Below the pieces are notes generated by a model that made no database searches, was not told where the DNA came from, and saw only the letters and a list, made by a program, of their open reading frames with translations. From the NCBI GenBank assembly GCA_038118725.1, contig JAYOIK010000112.1:1-11295 (forward strand): 11,295 nt of DNA, given 5' to 3'. Origin of the DNA: JADHLJ01 sp038118725 (GTDB taxonomy: Bacteria; Pseudomonadota; Alphaproteobacteria; Thalassobaculales; Thalassobaculaceae). Shown here piece after piece: positions 6,205-11,295 of the stretch (the first letter of the stretch is position 1; the number at the start of each line of letters is the position of its first letter). Made by a program: the position numbers and the translations under genes.

Positions 6205-7110
6205 TCACATCGCCTTCGCGCCGTCGGCGCCCTGGGCGGTGAAGATCGAGCCGTAGCCGATTTCCTCCCAGTTCGGCGGCACCGGGCAGGGTCGGGGGTC
6301 GACATGGGAGAAGCGCGCCGGGGCGCCGCGAACGATCTCTCCGGTTCTTGTCGTCGGCGAGGGCGGCGGCATCCAGGCGAAGGCATCGGCGGAACTGTAG
6401 ACATAGAGCGCCATGGGCCGGACCTCGGTCGAGCTGTTGGCGCGCGAGCCGTGCAGGGTCCGGCAGTTGATCGCCACCAGGCTTCCGGGCCCGCCCAGCG
6501 CCTCGACGCCGGCGGCGGTATCCACGGTCTCGAGATCCGCGTCGGACACCGTTCCGGTCCAGGTGCCGTTGCCGTCGGTATGAAAGAAGAGCGGTCCGTC
6601 ATGACTGCCCGGCACACAGATCAACGGGCCATGCGCCGAGGTCACTTCGCCCAGATGCACGCCCAGGGTGACCGGGCTGTAATTGGTGTGCGGCCAGGCC
6701 GGGATGTCCTGATGCCATTTCACGATCTCGCCGGCGCCAGGCCATTTGTAGTTCAGCTTGGCGCTGTGAAATTTCACGTCCGGGCCGACCAGATCGGCGG
6801 CGATATCAGGCAAGGGTGAGGTTTCCGAAGACGCGAACTCCCAGAACACCGGGTCGCGATCGACAAGCTTTCTCAAGCGACGGACATGGGGCCGGTCCGG
6901 GCTGTGTTCGGGGCCGATGTCGAAAGCGTCGTTGGAGGCCGAGACGCCGCGGCTCTCGTCGAGCAGCCGCTCGGAGGTCGCTTGCAGCCGTTCCAGCCAA
7001 TCCGCCGGGATCACGCCCTCGACGGTTACGAATCCGTCCCGGAAATAGGCCTCGCGCTGGTCCGTGGTAAGCACCCGCGCGGGATGCGAGAGAATGTTTT
7101 CGGGTGTCAT
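6205..7110 (-). CDS. PhyH-family Fe(II)/2OG dioxygenase (left member of second divergent pair)
   Basis: A 301-residue phytanoyl-CoA dioxygenase-superfamily protein. The first ligands are His133 and Asp135 in IVKWHQDIPAWPHTNYSP, the third is His220 in NCRTLHGSRANSS, and Arg231 lies eleven residues on for 2-oxoglutarate. Typical N-terminal LTTDQREAYFRDGFVTVEGVI and GPLICVPGSHDGPLF are present. The frame stays open another 163 codons upstream, to 7599, but this extension runs antisense into the next dioxygenase gene and looks unlike PhyH; the ATG at 7108-7110, preceded by GGAG nine bases upstream, starts the homologous part. The protein differs strongly from both other PhyH proteins here, so it is not a recent duplicate. 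Substrate unknown; small acids, alkaloids and secondary metabolites are all known for the superfamily. Confidence 0.92.
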   Translation of the reverse strand: MTPENILSHPARVLTTDQREAYFRDGFVTVEGVIPADWLERLQATSERLLDESRGVSASNDAFDIGPEHSPDRPHVRRLRKLVDRDPVFWEFASSETSPLPDIAADLVGPDVKFHSAKLNYKWPGAGEIVKWHQDIPAWPHTNYSPVTLGVHLGEVTSAHGPLICVPGSHDGPLFFHTDGNGTWTGTVSDADLETVDTAAGVEALGGPGSLVAINCRTLHGSRANSSTEVRPMALYVYSSADAFAWMPPPSPTTRTGEIVRGAPARFSHVDPRPCPVPPNWEEIGYGSIFTAQGADGAKAM

Positions 7111-7353
7111 GTTCGCCTGCTCCGCCAAGCACGGGTCACGGGCAAATGCCGTGTCCCATCCGAGCCCATGGTATCGCGGATTTACCGACGACGAGGAATT
7201 GGGCGACCGCCAAGCCTCGTATATCAGCCCGCTGATTGCACGGATCGGCGGATTGGAACACCATTGGCGCGATAAGAGTGGCTTGAACACGGGCGTTTCG
7301 CGCCGCCGGCTCTCGGCGGATCGGAACCACCCAGGCGCCAGGGAGGCAGGCGG
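7111..7353. promoter_or_regulatory. Divergent intergenic region between two PhyH genes
   Basis: A 243-base gap between oppositely transcribed dioxygenase genes that must contain both promoters. A perfect hairpin with arms CCGCCG (7303-7308) and CGGCGG (7314-7319) around GCTCT lies in the expected leader of the plus-strand gene. GGGAGG at 7341-7346 is that gene's ribosome binding site. I see no confident promoter hexamers and no small gene with a good start. Confidence 0.4.
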
Positions 7354-8205
7354 ATGCAAAAGCTTACCGAAAGACAACGCACGGATTGGGCCATCGACGG
7401 CTATATCGTGGTGGAAAACGCGCTTTCGCCGGACGAGGTGGCGATGTTCTCGGAAGAGATCGATCGGATGCGCGCCCGGCCCGGCTGGGAGCCGGTGTCC
7501 GGGATGCTGCCGCGCGGGCATTACGGGTGGGTCGACAAGTGTCCGGACCAGAACCCCGACGCCTTCATGGATCGCCGGGATATACTGCCCTATCACCAAT
7601 GCTTTATCGGTCTAATCGACAGGCCGAACGTGTTCGATCTGATCGTCGACATCATGGGGCCGAACATCCTGTTCAGCATGTCCCAGGCGATTGTTCGAGG
7701 CTCGGGCGACGGGTTTCCGGGCTACACCCATACCGATGGCGGCGAGGGCCAGCGCGAGGTTCGGGTGACCGAAACCAGCCGCCCGATCGCGGTCAAGGCG
7801 ATGTATCTGCTCTCGGACGTGGAAGGGCCGGACAGCGGCAATTTCACGGTCTTTCCGGGAAGCCACATGCGACCGATCCAGTTTGACCGCGATCCCCCGG
7901 TGGGGCCGCACACGCCGGGGGCGGTGCAGCTGAACGGCAAGGCGGGCGACTGTTACATCTTCTCGCACGCGCTGTGGCACGGGCCGGCGCCGAACAACTC
8001 CGGCAACGGGCGCAAGACGCTGCTCTATAACTACTGTCAGATGTTCATGCGCTGTTACGATTTCGACAAGACACCCGACGTCGCCCAGCGCGCGACACCT
8101 CGGCAACGCCGGTTGTTGGGTGATCTCGGGTATGATTTCCGGCCCGGCTCTTATTTCTACGTGCCGGACGATCAAACCGAAGTGATCACGGGGGCCGGAG
8201 CCTAG
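7354..8205 (+). CDS. PhyH-family Fe(II)/2OG dioxygenase (right member of second divergent pair)
   Basis: A 283-residue phytanoyl-CoA dioxygenase-superfamily protein. Iron ligands are His126 and Asp128 in GYTHTDGGEGQ and His209 in SHALWHGPAPNNSGNGR; Arg220, eleven residues on, is placed for 2-oxoglutarate. The N-terminus LTERQRTDWAIDGYIVVENALSPD-like segment and GNFTVFPGSHMRP are standard. HTDGGEGQREVRVTE after the metal motif is unlike the WHQD-type motifs of the other two PhyH proteins, marking a separate subgroup. The ATG has GGGAGG seven bases upstream, which fixes the start. The gene converges on the SOD-rhodanese gene, 121 bases away. The reaction is a hydroxylation or related oxidation by family membership; the substrate cannot be inferred. 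Confidence 0.92.
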   Translation: MQKLTERQRTDWAIDGYIVVENALSPDEVAMFSEEIDRMRARPGWEPVSGMLPRGHYGWVDKCPDQNPDAFMDRRDILPYHQCFIGLIDRPNVFDLIVDIMGPNILFSMSQAIVRGSGDGFPGYTHTDGGEGQREVRVTETSRPIAVKAMYLLSDVEGPDSGNFTVFPGSHMRPIQFDRDPPVGPHTPGAVQLNGKAGDCYIFSHALWHGPAPNNSGNGRKTLLYNYCQMFMRCYDFDKTPDVAQRATPRQRRLLGDLGYDFRPGSYFYVPDDQTEVITGAGA

Positions 8206-8279
8206 TCATACGAGGGTTCCGCGTGGTTGACGGCGGCGCCGGTACCCCCACCGCGCTGTGCCGTCCCACCCTCCCATAA

Positions 8280-8308
8280 CCGTCGCCCAGGCGAAGGCCA
8301 GACGACGG
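8280..8308. repeat. Degenerate palindromic intergenic repeat, copy B
   Basis: A 29-base imperfect palindrome with perfect outer arms CCGTCG (8280-8285) and CGACGG (8303-8308), in the 121-base gap between two convergent genes. Read on the minus strand, G-T wobbles extend the stem to about eleven pairs, so RNA from the SOD-rhodanese gene would fold better than RNA from the other side. Its first half matches the element at 1648-1682 with few changes. No T-run follows on either strand. Confidence 0.45.
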
Positions 8309-8326
8309 AGAGATTGGGTCGCGCGC

Positions 8327-9292
8327 CTATTCCGCGACCGTGTCCAAGGGCTCGGTCGGCAGTCCCATGGCGCACCAGGCGGAAATTCCACCCTCCAGAT
8401 TACGGGCGTCCAAACCCTTGCCGCGGAGAGCCGCGGCGGTGTCCTGGCTGACCCAAGCCCCATGCATGCAATAGACCACGATCCGGCGGTCCCGCGGCAA
8501 GTGGTCGGCCCAATCATCGACCTCCCTCATGTTTCGCCACGCCGCGCCGGGCAGCCGATCGCGGAGCCGATCCGCGGGTAGGCGAACATCGAGTACCATG
8601 GGCGCGGTTTCGGGATGGTTCAGGGCCTCGTTCAGCCTGTCGACGCTTAGTGCCGGAAGGGCTTGCATCTCGCGCGCTGGGGACTCCCGAGGCGCTTTTC
8701 CAAGCACGCCATGAAATCGCGCCGCGACGGCAGTCCAATTAATATTCCTCATGAAGGCATCGATATAGGAACCGGCATCCGCGCAGAAATTCATGTGGTA
8801 GGCGTGCTCGTACATGTCCAGGACAAGGATGGGCACCGCGCCGGCGAGAGCTTGGGCGTGATCCCCCACCGATTGATTCACAAGCCGGCCAAGCCGCGCG
8901 GACCAGCACAGCAGCACCCAGCCGGATCCGCCGCCCAGCGCCCCGGCCATGGCGACGAATTCCCCGCGCCACGCCTCAAGCGAGCCGAAGTTCCGGATCA
9001 GGGCGGCGGCGAGGACTTCGTCTTCCGGGTCGCCGCCCGGTCCGCCGAGGCTATCAAAGTAGATTTCGTGCAGAATCACGGAGCCCGCGGCGATCAACTG
9101 TTCGCGTTTGAGGCCGTTGATGTCGAACCCTGATGCTTTCGCGAAGTCCATGGTCTTCAAGCGGGCATCGATCGCGTTCAACCGGCGAACCGCGCCGCCG
9201 TAATTGTTCTCATAGTGGCTCTCCATCAGAGGCACGCTGAACCCGTCAAGGCGCGGCGGCTTCATGGTAAGCGGCGCGGCGGTGATGGCCAT
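8327..9292 (-). CDS. Fe/Mn superoxide dismutase-fold protein fused to a C-terminal rhodanese domain
   Basis: A 321-residue two-domain protein without a signal peptide. Residues 1-200 have the iron/manganese SOD fold with all four metal ligands: His26 (SHYENNYGG), His75 (ILHEIYF), Asp159 and His163 (LDMYEHAYH). GGGSGWVLL at 120-128 is also typical. However, positions equivalent to human MnSOD His30, Tyr34, Gln143 and Trp161 are Asn30, Ala34, Gly and Tyr161, and the alternative FeSOD glutamine is Ser71. Residues 212-315 form a rhodanese domain with VLDVR (233-237) and Cys275 in VVYCMHGAWVS as the likely sulfur carrier. Superoxide dismutation is therefore plausible but unproven; a redox-sulfur role is possible. 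ATG at 9290-9292 has GGGGA close upstream. The NHL gene lies upstream on the same strand, 159 bases away. Confidence 0.9.
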   Translation of the reverse strand: MAITAAPLTMKPPRLDGFSVPLMESHYENNYGGAVRRLNAIDARLKTMDFAKASGFDINGLKREQLIAAGSVILHEIYFDSLGGPGGDPEDEVLAAALIRNFGSLEAWRGEFVAMAGALGGGSGWVLLCWSARLGRLVNQSVGDHAQALAGAVPILVLDMYEHAYHMNFCADAGSYIDAFMRNINWTAVAARFHGVLGKAPRESPAREMQALPALSVDRLNEALNHPETAPMVLDVRLPADRLRDRLPGAAWRNMREVDDWADHLPRDRRIVVYCMHGAWVSQDTAAALRGKGLDARNLEGGISAWCAMGLPTEPLDTVAE

Positions 9293-9377
9293 GTCTGGTC
9301 CCCTTCGTTCGTGGCTTTCGGTTGGCCGATAGTTGGCTCGGACCCGCCGCCGGTCAAACGAAGTGATTTCATCTAGC

Positions 9378-9394
9378 CATTAAGTAATTTAATG
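9378..9394. promoter_or_regulatory. Candidate operator upstream of the SOD-rhodanese gene
   Basis: A perfect 17-base inverted repeat, CATTAA (9378-9383) and TTAATG (9389-9394) around GTAAT, sits 86 bases before the SOD-rhodanese start inside an AT-rich island (about 9365-9415) that stands out from the GC-rich surroundings. It probably marks the promoter of that minus-strand gene and could bind a dimeric regulator. A weak -35/-10-like pair, TTGGGT and CATTAA with 17 bases between, can be read on the minus strand, overlapping the repeat. Confidence 0.4.
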
Positions 9395-9451
9395 TCTTAA
9401 TTTCCTTCTAAACCCAAGTCCAACAGCGATTCCGCGTCTCGCGAGGCACCA

Positions 9452-10513
9452 TCAGGCGCGCGACACCCTGCGGATCCGGTGGTTCTCGGTATCGCCGATA
9501 TAGAATGCCCCATCCGGGCCGATCGCCACGCCATGAGGCCTACCGAGCGTGGCCTGGCTCGCGGGAATTCCGTCGCCGTTAAACCCGCTGGCGCCGGTCC
9601 CGGCGATGGTTGTCACGCGGTCGGCGGACCAGTCGATCAGACGGATCGCGTGGTTCTCGGTATCAACCACCAGAACGTCGCCGTCACCATCGACGGTCAT
9701 TTCCTTGGGGCGGTCATAGATCGCCGTCGCGATCCCCTCACCGTCACCGCCGTATCCGGTCTCGCCGGTGCTGGAGATGGTGGTGATCACGCCGGTTCCA
9801 GCATCGACCAGCCGCAGGCAACTTCCCTGACGCTCCATCACATAGACCGATCCGTCGGTCGGCCTGACACCGACCGCGCGGGCGCCGAACACACCGGCCT
9901 GGGTGGCGGGACCGCCGTCGCCGTCATGCGCGGCGGCGCCGGTGCCGGCGAAAGTGGAGATGACACCGCTGGCCATATCCACGACCCGGACCCTGTTGTC
10001 GGCGACATCGGCGATGTAAAGGCATGAAAAATCCTGGGAAAAAACCAGTCCGTTCGGCTCCACCAGCAAAGCCCTATCCGCCGCTCCGCCATCCCCGCCG
10101 AAGGCCTTCTCGCCAGTGCCCGCGAATGTCGTGATGATCCCCGACGCCATGTCGACGCGCCGGACCACGGCGTTCAACCGATCGGCGACATAAAGCGCGC
10201 CCGAACCGTCGATCGCCATCCCGTAGGGTTCATTAAAACACGCCGCCGTGGCCGCGCCACCGTCTCCCGAATAGCCGAGCTCCGTGGTGCCGGCGATCGT
10301 CGTGATAACGCCGGTCACCGCGTCGACCCGGCGAATACAGTGGCTGAATGTGTCGGTGAAAATCAGATTTCCAGCGGCATCGAAAACCACGTCGAACGGG
10401 TTGTTCAAGCAGGCATCAACCGCTGGCCCGTGATCGCCTGAAAATCCCCTTTCGCCGTTTCCCGCGACGGTGCTGATCACCCAACCGGCATATTTGCCTC
10501 GCGTATCCGTCAT
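9452..10513 (-). CDS. NHL-repeat beta-propeller protein
   Basis: A 353-residue protein made almost wholly of six tandem NHL-type repeats of 55-58 residues (about 11-68, 69-125, 126-183, 184-241, 242-298, 299-353). Each carries a version of ITTIAGTG, then a GDGG loop, a P-x-G-hydrophobic segment, a short aspartate/glycine turn, a Y-x-AD-x-x-N stretch and an IRRVD strand, so a six-bladed propeller is expected. There is no signal peptide, membrane segment or extra enzymatic domain, suggesting a cytoplasmic binding scaffold or a ring-opening/lyase-like activity as in some propeller families; the role is not deducible. An ATG six codons upstream (10529-10531) is in frame, but GGGGAGG lies just before the ATG at 10511-10513, fixing the start there. 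Repeats 3-5 deviate most from consensus. Confidence 0.88.
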   Translation of the reverse strand: MTDTRGKYAGWVISTVAGNGERGFSGDHGPAVDACLNNPFDVVFDAAGNLIFTDTFSHCIRRVDAVTGVITTIAGTTELGYSGDGGAATAACFNEPYGMAIDGSGALYVADRLNAVVRRVDMASGIITTFAGTGEKAFGGDGGAADRALLVEPNGLVFSQDFSCLYIADVADNRVRVVDMASGVISTFAGTGAAAHDGDGGPATQAGVFGARAVGVRPTDGSVYVMERQGSCLRLVDAGTGVITTISSTGETGYGGDGEGIATAIYDRPKEMTVDGDGDVLVVDTENHAIRLIDWSADRVTTIAGTGASGFNGDGIPASQATLGRPHGVAIGPDGAFYIGDTENHRIRRVSRA

Positions 10514-10518
10514 GGCGT

Positions 10519-10525
10519 CCTCCCC
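10519..10525 (-). promoter_or_regulatory. Ribosome binding site deciding the NHL gene start
   Basis: GGGGAGG on the minus strand, five bases before the ATG at 10511-10513. It lies inside the frame opened by the upstream ATG at 10529-10531, so the downstream ATG is preferred. Confidence 0.75.
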
Positions 10526-10682
10526 AATCATCGCTTCCGAGCCTGGCGACTATAGCCGCATCGTCAGCGCGATCGACACAAATAGGGCGGAGAGGCCGTC
10601 GCCGGGGCGCGTCCCGACATGACGCACCACCTCACGCCGCGCAACGCGCATGACACGCGATCACGTCGAGAGGCAAGTTATT

Positions 10683-10706
10683 CCGCCGCGATCACCTTCG
10701 CGGCGG
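10683..10706. repeat. Perfect 9-bp inverted repeat
   Basis: Arms CCGCCGCGA (10683-10691) and TCGCGGCGG (10698-10706) enclose the loop TCACCT. The stem is strong and GC-rich, but no T-run follows it on the plus strand, and on the minus strand only AATAACTT follows. No gene ends just before it on either strand, so a terminator role is not supported. It may be a structural or protein-binding element. Confidence 0.5.
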
Positions 10707-10900
10707 CTCGGCATCCTCATAACCTGTAAGTCGTGGTTACCAACTCGTCGGAGTGTTGGTCCGTCGACCTCGCGGTCTTCCGGTTTGAGGATGTCGGTCC
10801 CGATCAATTCGACGCGAGTCCCTTGAATCGTACCCGCCACCGACAAATCGGTGTGGATGTTTGCATCGTATTGGGTCTAGACTTTTCCCGAGCCACCAAT

Positions 10901-10915
10901 GCCGCGCCACGCGGC
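10901..10915. promoter_or_regulatory. Hairpin just upstream of the ABC transporter start
   Basis: Arms GCCGCG (10901-10906) and CGCGGC (10910-10915) around CCA form a perfect short stem ending nine bases before the first in-frame ATG. The start region has only weak ribosome binding sequence (CGGCGGA), partly inside this stem, so the structure could limit translation initiation. Confidence 0.3.
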
Positions 10916-10924
10916 GGATGATGG

Positions 10925-11295
10925 ATGACGATGCGTTCTGTCTCGACCACCGGCCCGAAAATCCTTGAAGTGACCGATCTGAAGACGGTCTTCGGCACCC
11001 GCGACGGCGCCGTTCACGCGGTGAACGGAGTAAGCTTCCACCTCCGCGAGGGCGAGCTGTTGGGGATCGTCGGAGAGAGCGGATCGGGCAAGAGCGTGAC
11101 CATGATGTCGCTGCTCAAGCTGGTGCCGATGCCGCCGGCGGAAATCACCTCGGGCCGGGTGATGTTCTCGGCGCGGGATCTTCTGAGCCTGTCGCCCGGC
11201 GAGCTCCGCAAGGTCCGGGGCGGCGAGATCGGGTTCATCTTTCAAGATCCCATGACCTCCCTGAACCCGGTTTTTACCGTCGGGTTTCAACTGAT
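10925..11295 (+). CDS. ABC transporter ATP-binding protein, OppD/DppD type (partial, 3' end outside window)
   Basis: The first 123 codons of an ATPase subunit of a peptide/opine/nickel-type (Opp/Dpp) ABC importer, cut by the window end. Walker A is GESGSGKS with Lys56, preceded by the family-typical ILEVTDLKTVF and VHAVNGVSFHLREGE. The segment LLKLVPMPPAEITSG and Q-loop Gln107 in IGFIFQDPMTSLNPVFTVG are characteristic of the OppD/DppD subgroup, which energises uptake of oligopeptides and other small molecules with periplasmic binding proteins. The Walker B and signature motifs lie beyond the window. An in-frame TGA at 10919 limits the start to ATG 10925 or ATG 10931; neither has a strong ribosome binding site. 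Permease and binding-protein genes would be expected downstream. It is divergent from the NHL gene and is probably a separate operon. Confidence 0.9.
   Translation, partial: MTMRSVSTTGPKILEVTDLKTVFGTRDGAVHAVNGVSFHLREGELLGIVGESGSGKSVTMMSLLKLVPMPPAEITSGRVMFSARDLLSLSPGELRKVRGGEIGFIFQDPMTSLNPVFTVGFQL

Larger units (their letters stand above)
10514..10924. other. 411-base gap between divergent NHL and ABC transporter genes
   Basis: No convincing gene is visible in this stretch. It should contain promoters for the minus-strand NHL gene and the plus-strand transporter gene, but I cannot define them. It holds three perfect small hairpins, at 10683-10706, 10838-10853 (arms CACCGA and TCGGTG around CAAA) and 10901-10915. 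A minus-strand frame of 61 codons (10661-10846) opens only with TTG, lacks a ribosome binding site and has no family features, so it is not called; part of the stretch might be decayed coding sequence. Confidence 0.6.

Noticed and set aside
7111..7599. N-terminal extension of the PhyH gene that ends at 6205, giving a 464-residue protein
   Set aside because: The extension overlaps the opposite-strand dioxygenase and has no PhyH-like sequence; the ATG at 7110 gives a normal protein with a ribosome binding site.
8206..8326. Intrinsic terminator between the convergent PhyH and SOD-rhodanese genes
   Set aside because: A stem is present at 8280-8308 but no T-run follows on either strand, so I list it only as a repeat.
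10661..10846. Minus-strand 61-codon frame in the long gap
   Set aside because: It opens only with TTG, has no ribosome binding site and matches no family that I recognise.

Overview
The window is a GC-rich (by eye well above 60%), densely coded chromosomal stretch. It is most consistent with a free-living or host-associated alphaproteobacterium, perhaps Rhodospirillales-like. That placement is inferred from codon use, from the gene families, and from two degenerate palindromic intergenic repeats of a type common in alphaproteobacteria. It is not based on a marker gene. I see no rRNA, tRNA, CRISPR array, insertion sequence or phage gene.

Layout. Positions 53-466 (minus) encode a small three-helix membrane protein. 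Positions 548-1624 (plus) encode a PLP-dependent threonine aldolase. Then comes an oxygenase and dehydrogenase block: a TauD-family Fe(II)/2-oxoglutarate dioxygenase (1812-2645, minus) diverges from an ectoine-hydroxylase-like PhyH dioxygenase (2799-3599, plus). The latter is followed on the same strand by a first SDR (3731-4498), a second SDR resembling gluconate 5-dehydrogenase (4519-5283) and a 3-hydroxyisobutyrate-dehydrogenase-family enzyme (5308-6177). A second divergent pair of PhyH dioxygenases follows (6205-7110 minus, 7354-8205 plus). The right part holds a fusion of an Fe/Mn superoxide dismutase fold with a rhodanese domain (8327-9292, minus), a six-repeat NHL protein (9452-10513, minus), a 411-base gap, and the start of an OppD/DppD-type ABC transporter ATPase (10925 onward, plus) that is cut by the window end.

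How the genes may work together (inference): four non-heme iron oxygenases from clearly different subgroups sit around three pyridine-nucleotide dehydrogenases, as expected of a route in which a small molecule is hydroxylated and the new alcohol is then oxidised or isomerised. The threonine aldolase could cleave a beta-hydroxy-alpha-amino acid made by such a hydroxylase, and the truncated peptide/opine-type importer gene could belong to an uptake system. No substrate can be named from sequence alone. The best single-protein curiosity is the SOD-rhodanese fusion: its four metal ligands are intact, but several residues that surround the metal in classical SODs are replaced.
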